From the NCBI RefSeq assembly GCF_039614845.1, contig NZ_JBDIML010000004.1, positions 1 through 64,000 of the forward strand: a stretch of DNA of 64,000 nucleotides, written 5' to 3'. The translations under genes were made by a program, and so were the position numbers. Within the stretch, counting starts at the first letter, position 1, and each line of letters opens with the position of its first letter. The notes under the pieces were generated by a model that did not search any database, had not been told where the DNA came from, and worked only from the letters and a program-made list of their open reading frames with translations. This document shows positions 1-8,699 of the stretch, in pieces. This stretch comes from Ornithinibacillus xuwenensis (lineage in GTDB: Bacteria > Bacillota > Bacilli > Bacillales > Amphibacillaceae).

Positions 1-110
1 ATCACTTCGAGTGAGTAAGATCCCTCAGAGACGATGAGGTTGATAGGTCCGAGGTGGAAGCGTGGTGACACGTGGAGCTGACGGATACTAATCGATCGAG
101 GACTTAACTA
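1..110 (+). rRNA. 23S rRNA, 3' end (partial)
   Basis: The window opens inside the 23S rRNA gene. The last ~110 bases match the conserved 3' end, including the CGTGGAGCTGACGGATACTA segment and a terminal GAGGACTTAACTA that would pair with the 23S 5' end. The rest lies upstream of the window. 5S and two tRNAs follow, as in a Bacillaceae rrn operon. Confidence 0.93.
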
Positions 111-228
111 ACACTTTTTGAGTCGTTTGTTTTGCTTATTTAGTTTTCAGGGTATAAATTTTTAAAAAAACCTTGCATTTCTTCTTAGAAATGCATATAA
201 TAGTTCTTGTCTTCAATTTTAAATTAAT

Positions 229-345
229 GTCTGGTGATGAGGGCGAAGAGGTCACACCTGTTCCCATACCGAACACAGCAGTTAAGCTCTTCAGCGCCGA
301 TGGTAGTTGGGGCATTGCCCCTGCGAGAGTAGGACGTTGCCAGGC
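229..345 (+). rRNA. rrf: 5S ribosomal RNA
   Basis: About 117 nt with the conserved 5S core (CCGAACACAGCAGTTAAGC) and complementary ends (GTCTGGTGAT with TTGCCAGGC). It follows the 23S end after a 118-nt spacer and precedes two tRNAs. The exact ends are approximate by a base or two. Confidence 0.95.
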
Positions 346-374
346 ATTAATAACATTTTAATACTTTCTCATAT

Positions 375-451
<77 letters not shown>

Positions 452-538
452 AATTAATTCAATTAACTACGTAGGATAATTTTCTTCGCTAATTGAATAT
501 CAGTGGTACTGTAAAGTGCAACCAAAAAACCTTAAAGT

Positions 539-615
539 GGTCCGGTAGTTCAGTTGGTTAGAATGCCTGCCTGTCACGCAGGAGGTCGCGGGTTCGAGTC
601 CCGTCCGGACCGCCA
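539..615 (+). tRNA. tRNA-Asp (GUC)
   Basis: A 77-nt cloverleaf with acceptor stem GGTCCGG/CCGGACC, anticodon GTC in CTGCCTGTCACGCAGG, T-loop GGTTCGAGTCC and an encoded CCA. It is the last gene of the rrn transcription unit. Confidence 0.97.
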
Positions 616-640
616 CTTATATTGTAATAATACATATTCG

Positions 641-672
641 CACATGATTTCAGTTGAAATCATGTGTTTTTG
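641..672 (+). terminator. Intrinsic terminator of the rrn operon
   Basis: Inverted repeat CACATGATTT / AAATCATGTG followed by TTTTTG, 25 bp after tRNA-Asp. It should end the 23S-5S-tRNA transcript. Confidence 0.85.
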
Positions 673-754
673 TTTGTTAACAGTTCTATTGATAGTTTCT
701 GATCATGCTTTTTGTTATGATTAATTTATCCATAAAGGAAGTTTGGTGAGATAC

Positions 755-1726
755 ATGGATGAATTCTCATTTATAAAGTCTATTCAACAAGGTTCATATA
801 GACAACCATCCGTAATTCACGGTATAGGAGATGATGCTGCAGTATTTCGTCTTCATAATCAGGATGTAGTAACCGCAAAGGATATGGTTGTGGAAAATGT
901 TCACTTCGCTCGAAATACGATGGAGCCTTACCATATTGGATATAAGGCACTTGCCGCAAATTTAAGTGATATTGCAGCCATGGGGGCAAAGCCAGCGTAT
1001 TATCTTGTAGCTATTTCAATTCCAAACAACTGGTCAATGGAAGAAATAAAGATGATATATATCGGGATGAATGATCTTGCCCAGCAGTATCACGTGGATC
1101 TAATTGGTGGGGATACTGTTTCTGGTACAGAGCTTGTCATCTCTATTACGGTTATTGGTTTTGTAGGTAAAGATAAGGTTCGACTTAGAAGTCATGCAAA
1201 AGAAGATGATATCGTATTTGTAACGGAAACGCTTGGAGATTCACAAGCTGGTTTTTATATATTGAATCATAGTGGAAAGTATATAGAAGAAGATTATTTT
1301 ATTAGAAGACACCAACTCCCTTCCCCAAGAGTAGAATTTTCGTTAGCTTTACATCCTATCGTTAGGTTATGTTTAAATGATATTAGTGATGGGATTGGTA
1401 GTGAAGCGAATGAAATTGCAGAAGCATCTCAGGTTTCTATACTCATTGAAGAGGAGCGTCTACCTGTACATCATAACCTGAAGCAGTTTGAGGATTCACT
1501 ACAATACAAATGGAAGCTATTTGGTGGAGAAGACTATGAGCTAATCGGTACGGTTTCTAAAAAGGATTGGGACCAAGTACAAGCTATAGCCGAGCAGTTA
1601 CATATTCGCGTAACAAAAATCGGATTGGTTACCTCCAAAAGCGCAACAGCTGAGGTGTATTTAAAATCAAAAAATGGTAGAATAGAACGATTAGATAAAA
1701 AGGGGTATAACCACTTAAGTAGGTGA
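755..1726 (+). CDS. thiL: Thiamine-monophosphate kinase
   Basis: ThiL phosphorylates thiamine monophosphate to thiamine diphosphate, the last step of cofactor synthesis. The 323-aa product begins MDEFSFIKSI and has the family signatures GIGDDAAV near residue 25, LSDIAAMGA near 76, a GGDTV motif and the late LFGGEDYEL segment. It has normal length. The ATG at 755 is preceded by GGTGA; TTG 743 and GTG 746 are also in frame, but the protein start fits the family at 755. It leads the thiL-tsaE-tsaB-rimI-tsaD run (ydiABCDE order in B. subtilis). Confidence 0.93.
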   Translation: MDEFSFIKSIQQGSYRQPSVIHGIGDDAAVFRLHNQDVVTAKDMVVENVHFARNTMEPYHIGYKALAANLSDIAAMGAKPAYYLVAISIPNNWSMEEIKMIYIGMNDLAQQYHVDLIGGDTVSGTELVISITVIGFVGKDKVRLRSHAKEDDIVFVTETLGDSQAGFYILNHSGKYIEEDYFIRRHQLPSPRVEFSLALHPIVRLCLNDISDGIGSEANEIAEASQVSILIEEERLPVHHNLKQFEDSLQYKWKLFGGEDYELIGTVSKKDWDQVQAIAEQLHIRVTKIGLVTSKSATAEVYLKSKNGRIERLDKKGYNHLSR

Positions 1727-1730
1727 AACT

Positions 1731-2189
1731 ATGCGTAAGTATGATATGAAAACAAGCACAGCAGAAGAAACAATTAAAATTGCTGTAAGACTTGCCAGTT
1801 TATTAGAGGCTGGAGATGTAATTACATTAGAAGGTGATCTTGGGGCAGGTAAAACGACGTTTACAAAAGGAATTGCAGCTGGGTTAGGAATAAAAAGAAC
1901 CTTAAGTAGTCCTACCTTCACGATAATAAAAGAATACGAAGGTAGATTACCTCTTTATCATATGGATGTCTATCGTTTGGAGAATTCTGATGAGGATATC
2001 GGTTTTGATGAATATTTTCATGGTAATGGTATAGCTGTAGTGGAATGGGCTCAATTTATTGAAGAATTTCTACCTCCAATCCGCTTGAATATCACAATTA
2101 AGTATGTTGATGAGCATTCTCGAGTTATAGAATTTAAGCCACTTGGAGAGCGTTTTGAACATATAGTTAAAACGATTGTCTTCGGTTGA
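1731..2189 (+). CDS. tsaE: tRNA t6A synthesis ATPase TsaE
   Basis: A 152-aa P-loop ATPase needed for threonylcarbamoyl-adenosine (t6A37) formation on ANN-decoding tRNAs, working with TsaB and TsaD. The Walker A motif GDLGAGKTT lies near residue 36; SSPTF and the later VEWAQ motif are typical of TsaE. The gene starts 4 nt after thiL ends, which suggests coupled translation. TsaB and TsaD are encoded just downstream, so the whole complex is in one operon. Confidence 0.94.
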   Translation: MRKYDMKTSTAEETIKIAVRLASLLEAGDVITLEGDLGAGKTTFTKGIAAGLGIKRTLSSPTFTIIKEYEGRLPLYHMDVYRLENSDEDIGFDEYFHGNGIAVVEWAQFIEEFLPPIRLNITIKYVDEHSRVIEFKPLGERFEHIVKTIVFG

Positions 2190-2220
2190 TTTGTTGAAGG
2201 TGAAAAAGGAGTTAGCGTAA

Positions 2221-2925
2221 ATGCATATACTAGCTATTGATACTTCCAATGAAGTAATGGGAGTAGCGATATTGAAAGAGAATGAAGTAATAGGAGAGAT
2301 TGTAACGAATATTGCTAAAAACCATTCTGTAAGGCTGATGCCCGCAATAGAGTTTTTAATGAAAGAAGTCAATTTGATACCAGAACAGCTGGATAAAATA
2401 GTCGTAGCTAAAGGGCCAGGCTCATACACAGGTGTTCGTATAGGTTTAACCACTGCGAAAACCCTTGCATGGTCTTTAAATATACCAATAGTAGGAGTTT
2501 CAAGCTTAGAGGGGCTTGCCTATCAAGGAAGATTTTCAGAAGCCCTTATTTGTCCATTTTTTGATGCTAGAAGAGGTCTAGTATATACGGGCTTATATGA
2601 GTTTATAGAAGGTCAGCCTAAGCTTGTAGAAAATGAACAAAACATACTATTTTCTGATTGGTTAGACAAACTATCGGAACTAAATCGAGATGTACTCTTT
2701 TTAAGTCCTGATATGGAGAAGCATTCTACAATGATAGAGGAGAAATTGGGAGAAAAGGCAATTATCCCAGAAAAGACTTTTCATATTCCAAAGCCCTCTC
2801 ATTTAGGAATGGCTGCTGGCTATCATAAACCTGACTTAACCCATGATCTTATTCCTAATTATTTACGATTAGCTGAAGCAGAATCGAAATGGTTGAATGA
2901 ACAAAGGGATACGAATAATGGCTGA
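2221..2925 (+). CDS. tsaB: tRNA t6A synthesis protein TsaB
   Basis: A 234-aa ASKHA-fold protein that scaffolds TsaD in the t6A complex. The start MHILAIDTSNEVMGVA and the KGPGSYTGVRIGL motif near residue 64 are diagnostic. It lacks the HxxxH metal site of TsaD, as expected for the non-catalytic paralogue. A strong AAAAAGGAG site precedes the ATG. Its 3' end overlaps rimI by 8 nt. Confidence 0.95.
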   Translation: MHILAIDTSNEVMGVAILKENEVIGEIVTNIAKNHSVRLMPAIEFLMKEVNLIPEQLDKIVVAKGPGSYTGVRIGLTTAKTLAWSLNIPIVGVSSLEGLAYQGRFSEALICPFFDARRGLVYTGLYEFIEGQPKLVENEQNILFSDWLDKLSELNRDVLFLSPDMEKHSTMIEEKLGEKAIIPEKTFHIPKPSHLGMAAGYHKPDLTHDLIPNYLRLAEAESKWLNEQRDTNNG

Positions 2926-3367
2926 GTTAACAATTAGGAAAATGGAGCTAGCAGATATAAGTCAAGTAGTGTCTGTGGAGATAGCATCGTTTTCTTCCCC
3001 ATGGCATGCGGAAATTTTTAATCAAGAACTAACGGAAAATCAACATGCCCACTATTTTATTCTCGAGATTAATAAAAAGATTATTGGTTATGTTGGCATG
3101 TGGGTTGTTCTGGATGATGCGCAAATAACTAATATTGCGATACTACCAGGTTATCGTGGAAATAAACTGGGAGAAAAACTTTTTCGTTTTGCGCTTCAGC
3201 AAGCAGTTAAAATGGGAGTAAGTCGTCTATCTTTAGAGGTTAGGACTTCAAATATTGTTGCACAAAAAATGTATCGGAAGTTCGGGCTTGTGCCCGGAGG
3301 GATTCGGAAAAATTATTATACGGATAATAATGAAGATGCAGTGGTGATGTGGGTGAATATAGAATGA
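2918..3367 (+). CDS. rimI: Ribosomal-protein-alanine N-acetyltransferase RimI
   Basis: A 149-aa GNAT-family acetyltransferase that modifies the N-terminus of ribosomal protein S18 in well-studied species. The acetyl-CoA loop is ILPGYRGNKLGEKL near residues 79-92, followed by LSLEVRTSNIVAQKMYRKFG, the RimI C-terminal signature. The ATG at 2918 (MAELTIRKME) is preferred over the more upstream TTG at 2897 because it matches family length. It overlaps tsaB and shares an ATGA overlap with tsaD. Confidence 0.92.
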   Translation: MAELTIRKMELADISQVVSVEIASFSSPWHAEIFNQELTENQHAHYFILEINKKIIGYVGMWVVLDDAQITNIAILPGYRGNKLGEKLFRFALQQAVKMGVSRLSLEVRTSNIVAQKMYRKFGLVPGGIRKNYYTDNNEDAVVMWVNIE

Positions 3368-4374
3368 TAAAGGATACATATATACTTGGAATTGAAACTA
3401 GCTGTGATGAAACAGCAGTTGCAATTGTAAAAAACGGTAAAGAAATTACTTCGAATGTGGTGGCTTCCCAAATTGAAAGCCATAAACGATTTGGAGGCGT
3501 TGTTCCTGAGATAGCATCAAGACATCATGTTGAACAAATTACACTGGTACTAGAAGAAGCCTTTCAAGAAGCTGGTTTGGAATGGGATGATATTGATGCG
3601 ATAGCAGTAACTGAAGGCCCTGGATTAGTTGGTGCACTCTTAATAGGTGTCAATGCAGCAAAAGCATTAGCATTTGCTAAAAATAAACCACTTGTTGGTG
3701 TGCATCATATTGCTGGACATATTTATGCCAATCGCTTGGAGGAAGAATTTCACTTCCCTCTCTTAGCCTTGATTGTTTCTGGTGGTCACACAGAATTAGT
3801 TCTGATGAAGGAGCATGGTAGCTATGAAGTAATTGGTGAGACAAGAGATGATGCTGCAGGTGAAGCATATGATAAAGTAGCTCGAATGCTTCAATTACCT
3901 TATCCTGGTGGGCCACAAATAGATCGCTTGGCTGCAGAAGGTAAACTATCAATCGACTTTCCAAGAGCATGGTTAGAAGAAGATAGTTTTGATTTTAGTT
4001 TCAGTGGGTTAAAGTCAGCAGTTATTAACAAAATCCACAATGCTAAACAAAAAGGAGAGACCTTGAAGCCCGAAGATGTTGCAGCAAGCTTTCAGGCTAG
4101 TGTCATTGATGTATTAGTGACGAAAACAGTGAAGGCAGCATTACAATATAATGTGAAGCAGGTTATTGTAGCAGGCGGTGTTGCTGCAAATAAAGGGTTG
4201 CGAGCAGAACTTGAAGCTAAGTTTGCAAATATGAATACGCCACTATTGATTCCGCCATTAAATTTATGTACAGATAATGCAGCCATGATTGCTGCAGCTG
4301 GCACAATAGCTTTTGAAAAAGGCATAAGATCTGGATTAGATTTAAATGCTAATCCATCTTTATTGCTAAAATGA
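3364..4374 (+). CDS. tsaD: tRNA t6A transferase TsaD (Gcp)
   Basis: Catalytic subunit that transfers the threonylcarbamoyl group to A37 of tRNA. The 336-aa protein starts MIKDTYILGIETSCDETAVA, has the metal-binding HIAGH (HxxxH) near residue 113, the SGGHTE loop and the C-terminal NAAMIAAAG motif. The ATG at 3364 overlaps the rimI stop (ATGA) and has GGTGA seven bases upstream; a GTG at 3349 is less likely. It is the last gene of the t6A operon. Confidence 0.96.
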   Translation: MIKDTYILGIETSCDETAVAIVKNGKEITSNVVASQIESHKRFGGVVPEIASRHHVEQITLVLEEAFQEAGLEWDDIDAIAVTEGPGLVGALLIGVNAAKALAFAKNKPLVGVHHIAGHIYANRLEEEFHFPLLALIVSGGHTELVLMKEHGSYEVIGETRDDAAGEAYDKVARMLQLPYPGGPQIDRLAAEGKLSIDFPRAWLEEDSFDFSFSGLKSAVINKIHNAKQKGETLKPEDVAASFQASVIDVLVTKTVKAALQYNVKQVIVAGGVAANKGLRAELEAKFANMNTPLLIPPLNLCTDNAAMIAAAGTIAFEKGIRSGLDLNANPSLLLK

Positions 4375-4405
4375 AATATCCACAGCCTTGTGGATATTTT
4401 TTTGT
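4375..4405 (+). terminator. Terminator after tsaD
   Basis: Hairpin AATATCCACA / TGTGGATATT with a 4-base loop, followed directly by a T run. Its arms are also near-matches to DnaA boxes (one mismatch each), so it borders the DnaA-box cluster that follows. Confidence 0.85.
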
Positions 4406-4444
4406 GATTAAAGGTACTAAGCCATTTGACTTGTTGACAAAAAT

Positions 4445-4538
4445 GGTGGATAACTAGCTAGTATCTTGTGGATAATGTGAATAAGTATGTTGATAATTAG
4501 TATTTATAGCATTTATTAGTGACTATGGTTGTGGATAT
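4445..4538. promoter_or_regulatory. DnaA-box cluster between tsaD and ydiF
   Basis: Five 9-mers in one orientation match TGTGNATAA, the reverse complement of the DnaA box TTATNCACA. TGTGGATAA (4467-4475) and TGTGAATAA (4476-4484) are perfect and abut. GGTGGATAA (4445-4453), TGTTGATAA (4488-4496) and TGTGGATAT (4530-4538) have one mismatch each. From memory, the B. subtilis gcp-ydiF intergenic region is one of the chromosomal DnaA-binding clusters away from oriC; this looks like its counterpart. Confidence 0.75.
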
Positions 4539-4543
4539 CTAAA

Positions 4544-4577
4544 AATCCCCTCACAGTTTAGATGCTGTGAGGGGATT
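4544..4577 (-). terminator. Terminator of ydiF
   Basis: Inverted repeat AATCCCCTCACAG / CTGTGAGGGGATT with an 8-base loop. Read on the minus strand it ends in TTTTTAG, just after the ydiF stop. Confidence 0.88.
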
Positions 4578-4581
4578 CCTA

Positions 4582-6483
4582 TTATGAATCTTGTAGTGAA
4601 GTCCATTCTTCCATTAATTTTTCGACTTCTTGTTTTATGTCATTAACCTTTTGGGTATATTCCAATGCCTTTTCATGGTCTTCATAGACTTCTGGCTTAG
4701 TCATGTCTTCTTCTAGTACCATCAATTCTTCTTCGAGTTCTTCAATGGTTTCTTCTAGTTTAGCAATTTGGCGTTCTCGTTTACGCTGCTCACTCTGTAG
4801 TTTCTTTTCCTCTTTGAAGCTTAATTTCTTTTCACTAATGCTAGTGGTTTGTGCCTGCTCTTGCAACCGCTCAAGCTCTGCTTCCTCTTGCTTTTTATCC
4901 AAATAGTAATCATAATCACCGAGATAAATAGTTGTGCCACCTTGTTGCATTTCGACAACCTTATCGGCTATTTTATTGATAAAATAACGGTCATGTGAGA
5001 CGAAAATAATTGTTCCAGGAAAATCAATAAGTGCTGCTTCCAATACCTCTTTACTGTCAATATCTAAATGGTTAGTAGGTTCGTCTAATATGAGTAAATT
5101 TGCTTTTTGCATTCGGAGCTTAGCAAGTGCTAAACGAGCCTTTTCACCACCACTTAGCGATTGAACAGATTTTAGAACGTCATCACCTGTGAACAGGAAA
5201 TTGCCCAGTATTGTTCGAATATCCTTTTCATTAACAGAAGGATACTCATCCCAAAGCTCGTTTAACACGGTTTTATTAGAGCTAAGATTCGCTTGTTCTT
5301 GATCATAATAACCTATTTGTACATTGGTACCTAATTGAATATTCCCTTCTGTTGGATGGAGCGAGCCAAGTATATTCTTTAATAAGGTTGTTTTTCCAAC
5401 ACCATTCGGACCGACTAATGCAATGCTCTCACCACGAGTTACGTGAAGAGATAGATTCCTAAACAAAGGCTTTTCATCATCAGCATAGCCGAAAGAGAGG
5501 TCATGAATTTTTAATACATCATTACCACTCCGCTTGGAAGTTTCAAAAGTAATTGATGCAGATGATTCATCTCCAAGTGGTCTATCCACTCGGTCCATTT
5601 TTTCTAGTTGCTTACGCCTACTTTGAGCGCGTTTTGTTGTGGAGGCACGAACGATGTTCCGCTGAATGAAGTCCTCTAATTTCTTTATTTCTGTTTGTTG
5701 TTTCTCAAACTCTTTCATTTCTTGTTCGAAATTTAACGCTTTTTGTTGAAGGAACTCACTATAGGTTCCATGATATTTCTTTGTCCGATGACGGGATATT
5801 TCATAGACGATTGTAACCGTCTTATCTAAGAAATAACGGTCATGGGAAACAATAACGACAGCACCAGGATAGTTTGTTAAATATTTCTCAAGCCATGATA
5901 GAGTCTCGATATCTAAGTGGTTTGTAGGCTCATCTAGAATTAGTAAATCTGGCTTTTTTAGAAGAAGCTTTCCGAGTGCCAAACGCGTTTTTTGACCACC
6001 ACTTAATTCATTAATAGGAGTTTGGTCATCGAAATCTAGAAAGCTTAGTCCTGCCAATACAGCCTTGATGTCAGATTCATAGCTGTAGCCGCCATTTGTC
6101 TCAAATTCTTGTTGTAAGCGATCATATTCCTCTAAAAGCTTGGGTGATGCTTGATTTGCCATTTGTTCTTCTAGTGTTCGAAGCTTTTTCTCTTGTTCGA
6201 GTAATTCCTGGAAGACATCTAACATCTCATTCCAAATAGTCTTCGTAGAATCTAACCCTGTATGCTGCGATAAATAGCCTATTGTAAGATCCTTTGGCTT
6301 GATTACTTCCCCTGTGTCATAAGACATTTCTTCCGCCATGATTTTAAGGAGCGTAGACTTACCAGCTCCATTACGACCAACAATTGCAATTCTATCTTTA
6401 TCTTTAATTTCAAGTTTTATATTTGCTAATATTTCTTCAGCACCAAATGACTTTGAAATATCATTTAATTGCATAATAATCAT
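4582..6483 (-). CDS. ydiF: ABC-F family ATPase, YdiF type
   Basis: A 633-aa cytosolic duplicated ABC ATPase without membrane segments, so an ABC-F protein acting on ribosomes. Domain 1 has Walker A GRNGAGKST and LSGGQKTRLALGKLL; domain 2 has GPNGVGKTT and LSGGEKARLALAKL. Each ends in LLILDEPTNHLDI. The linker between domains (roughly residues 240-330) is K/R/E-rich, and the C-terminal ~90 residues form a charged coiled coil. The ATG at 6483 (MIIMQLNDISKSFG) has GAGGTGA upstream, so longer starts are discarded. It is convergent with tsaD, as in B. subtilis. Confidence 0.94.
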   Translation of the reverse strand: MIIMQLNDISKSFGAEEILANIKLEIKDKDRIAIVGRNGAGKSTLLKIMAEEMSYDTGEVIKPKDLTIGYLSQHTGLDSTKTIWNEMLDVFQELLEQEKKLRTLEEQMANQASPKLLEEYDRLQQEFETNGGYSYESDIKAVLAGLSFLDFDDQTPINELSGGQKTRLALGKLLLKKPDLLILDEPTNHLDIETLSWLEKYLTNYPGAVVIVSHDRYFLDKTVTIVYEISRHRTKKYHGTYSEFLQQKALNFEQEMKEFEKQQTEIKKLEDFIQRNIVRASTTKRAQSRRKQLEKMDRVDRPLGDESSASITFETSKRSGNDVLKIHDLSFGYADDEKPLFRNLSLHVTRGESIALVGPNGVGKTTLLKNILGSLHPTEGNIQLGTNVQIGYYDQEQANLSSNKTVLNELWDEYPSVNEKDIRTILGNFLFTGDDVLKSVQSLSGGEKARLALAKLRMQKANLLILDEPTNHLDIDSKEVLEAALIDFPGTIIFVSHDRYFINKIADKVVEMQQGGTTIYLGDYDYYLDKKQEEAELERLQEQAQTTSISEKKLSFKEEKKLQSEQRKRERQIAKLEETIEELEEELMVLEEDMTKPEVYEDHEKALEYTQKVNDIKQEVEKLMEEWTSLQDS

Positions 6484-6548
6484 AATAGTCACCTCTAGTA
6501 GTATCAGTTTATCGTATAAGGAAGGTTTCAAGCAATACAATTATCAAT

Positions 6549-6566
6549 TTGTGAAAATAATCACGA
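6549..6566. promoter_or_regulatory. Rex-type operator upstream of rex
   Basis: TTGTGAAAATAATCACGA is an 18-bp inverted repeat (TTGTGA-N6-TCACGA, one mismatch in the arms) resembling the Rex consensus TTGTGAAW4TTCACAA. A second TTGTGA half-site starts at 6571. It lies ~130 bp before rex, which suggests NADH-responsive autoregulation. Confidence 0.6.
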
Positions 6567-6695
6567 CTTCTTGTGAAAAATCTGATAAAATAGATAGGAG
6601 AGAATTAGTAGCATAAGTTATGAAAGATAGTTTGCAAGCGTTTTAATATGTGCATCTAACTAAATCGTTTTTGAATTGGCAAGGAGGAAAACAGC

Positions 6696-7349
6696 TTGGA
6701 ACAGAACAAAATACCGCAGGCTACAGCAAAGCGACTTCCATTATATTATCGCTTCTTAAATAATTTGCAGATTCAGGGGAAAACCCGGGTATCCTCTAAG
6801 GAATTAAGTGATGCGGTAAAAGTGGATTCCGCAACAATTAGAAGAGATTTCTCCTATTTTGGTGCTTTAGGGAAGAAAGGTTATGGCTATAATGTTGAAT
6901 ATTTATTAGGATTCTTCCGAAAGACACTTGACCAGGACGAGATCACAGATGTTGCATTAATTGGTGTTGGTAATCTTGGTACTGCATTTTTAAATTATAA
7001 TTTTATGAAGAATAATAATACGAAAATCATGCTTGCTTTTGATGCGGATCCGAATAAAGTTGGAACAGAGATTGGTGGTGTTCCGATTTATCATATTGAT
7101 GAATTAGAAGACAAGCTGGATGGCATAAAAGTTGCAATTTTAACGATTCCGGCTCTGGAAGCAGATCGTGTAACGGATCGATTAGTATCCAAAGGGATTA
7201 AGGGTATTCTTAATTTCACACCAGCTCGAATTACCGTGCCAGATGATGTTCGTGTCCATCATATTGATCTTGCAGTGGAATTACAGGCTTTGGCTTATTT
7301 TCTAAAGCATTATCCATTAGAAATAAATGAACCAACAAGTGAACAATAA
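6696..7349 (+). CDS. rex: Redox-sensing transcriptional repressor Rex
   Basis: A 217-aa repressor that senses the NADH/NAD+ ratio and controls fermentation and respiration genes. The N-terminal winged helix (residues ~1-85) has the SATIRRDFSYFG recognition segment. The Rossmann domain shows GVGNLGTAFLNY and AFDADPNKVG. Translation starts at a TTG at 6696, fixed by AAGGAGG at 6681. A Rex-like operator lies upstream. Confidence 0.96.
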   Translation: MEQNKIPQATAKRLPLYYRFLNNLQIQGKTRVSSKELSDAVKVDSATIRRDFSYFGALGKKGYGYNVEYLLGFFRKTLDQDEITDVALIGVGNLGTAFLNYNFMKNNNTKIMLAFDADPNKVGTEIGGVPIYHIDELEDKLDGIKVAILTIPALEADRVTDRLVSKGIKGILNFTPARITVPDDVRVHHIDLAVELQALAYFLKHYPLEINEPTSEQ

Positions 7350-7376
7350 TAGTTGAATAAATAGAACTTTTTTCCT

Positions 7377-7416
7377 AGATAGTGTATTTACTAGTTGTAA
7401 TGCACTATCTTTTTTA
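7377..7416 (+). terminator. Terminator after rex
   Basis: Hairpin AGATAGTGTATT / AATGCACTATCT (one G-T pair) followed by TTTTTT. Confidence 0.88.
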
Positions 7417-7514
7417 ATTTCCTCATAGTACTTTTGCCTTTTTACGGAAAGGGATAGTTTAGCTAAGATGTAATAGTATTGTAAAAATGTAGTAATTTTA
7501 TGTAGGAGGATATT

Positions 7515-8504
7515 ATGGGAGTAAAAAAATATTTTGGATTTGTGCTTTTATTATTGTTAAGTATCGTAATGGTTGCATGTTCAGATGATGCTGCAAAAGA
7601 AAAAGATACAGATAAGCAAGAGGAAAAAAGCGAAGAAACAAGTAAAGAGTCAGAAGAATCTGGTGTGCCAGAGGATGAGGAACTATTTGCAGTGCTTGAA
7701 CTAAATATGCAAACATTAATTGATAAAGATGTTGATAAGCATATGGAGACCATTCATAGTGAATCACCATTGTATGACTCAACAAAACAGACTGCCGAAA
7801 TGGTATTTCAATATGATATTGAGGCTGAACTTTCTGATTTAGTTGTTGAAGAAAAATCAGAAACAGAAGCTAAAGTTAGATTCACACAAACTGCAATTGG
7901 TTCAGATGGTTTTACGAGTAACCGAATTTCAGGTGTACATACACTGAAGCCGGATAACGGAGTTTGGAAAATATTTGGTTCTGAGGTAGAAGAAACCGTA
8001 TTTTTAGATGAAAATGGTGAGCCTCTTGATAATGCAGTTTTTGCACAAATACAAGGGGATTATGCGGCAAATATTAAAGAGCTTGTGTTACCGTTTGAGG
8101 ATAAAGAGGTTCAGCTATACAACTATCAAGAGGACGTTGACTATGCTGTAGCCGAAGTAATGATGGCGCATGACCAATATAGCCAGGTATTAGTTACGAT
8201 TGAATACAATAAGGGTGCCAGCTCCCTTGTAGATCCCGAAACATGGGTAGGGAATATGGAGACTGGTATTTCAGAAAATGTAACGGGTAAATTGGAATTT
8301 AATGTACTGGGAGTAACAGATACAGATGCGATGTATGAATTGTCCTTAACAGAAGATGAATCATTGGATGATCAAGCAGAGGTTACTCGTGGATTCTTTA
8401 AGGGTGATGACTTAATTATTGTAAGCTATACCGTTATGGGTGAAGCTACAATAGATGAAGCGGTAAAAGCTGAATGGATTGAAGAATTGAAGACAATCCA
8501 ATAA
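7515..8504 (+). CDS. Secreted lipoprotein, DUF5105-like, unknown function
   Basis: A 329-aa protein with a lipoprotein signal (MGVKKYFGFVLLLLLS, lipobox VMVAC with Cys22), then a Lys/Glu/Ser-rich linker to about residue 58. The globular part begins with DEELFAVLELNMQTLIDKD and resembles an NTF2-like fold followed by a second beta-rich domain ending in ADQ/FFKGDDLIIVSYTV-type strands. No catalytic motif is visible. GGAGG precedes the ATG. It is monocistronic, bracketed by two terminators. The DUF assignment is from memory of family pattern. Confidence 0.8.
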   Translation: MGVKKYFGFVLLLLLSIVMVACSDDAAKEKDTDKQEEKSEETSKESEESGVPEDEELFAVLELNMQTLIDKDVDKHMETIHSESPLYDSTKQTAEMVFQYDIEAELSDLVVEEKSETEAKVRFTQTAIGSDGFTSNRISGVHTLKPDNGVWKIFGSEVEETVFLDENGEPLDNAVFAQIQGDYAANIKELVLPFEDKEVQLYNYQEDVDYAVAEVMMAHDQYSQVLVTIEYNKGASSLVDPETWVGNMETGISENVTGKLEFNVLGVTDTDAMYELSLTEDESLDDQAEVTRGFFKGDDLIIVSYTVMGEATIDEAVKAEWIEELKTIQ

Positions 8505-8517
8505 CGAACGAATATCC

Positions 8518-8551
8518 AAGAAGAGTAGCGTTGATGCTGCTCTTCTTTTTG
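8518..8551 (+). terminator. Terminator after the lipoprotein gene
   Basis: AAGAAGAGTAGC / GCTGCTCTTCTT with a 6-base loop, followed by a T run. It ends the lipoprotein transcript. Confidence 0.9.
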
Positions 8552-8666
8552 TATATAGGATTAAAATGTTCCGCTTGTATCAAGTACTATTCTCTTTCCT
8601 ATACTAGAATAAGTACAAACTTGAGGGAGCTTTTTTATTTACAAATACGTGCTAATTTATTATAGT

Positions 8667-8685
8667 TAGTTAGTAATACTAACTA
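8667..8685. promoter_or_regulatory. Probable MarR operator
   Basis: TAGTTAGT-AAT-ACTAACTA is a perfect 8+8 bp inverted repeat around 3 bp, ending 14 bp before the marR ATG. Its size and position fit autorepression of the marR-MFS unit. Confidence 0.65.
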
Positions 8686-8699
8686 GTTAGGAGGGTTAT

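Noticed and set aside
173..361. 62-aa frame over the 5S gene
   Set aside because: It lies in the 5S rRNA and its spacer.
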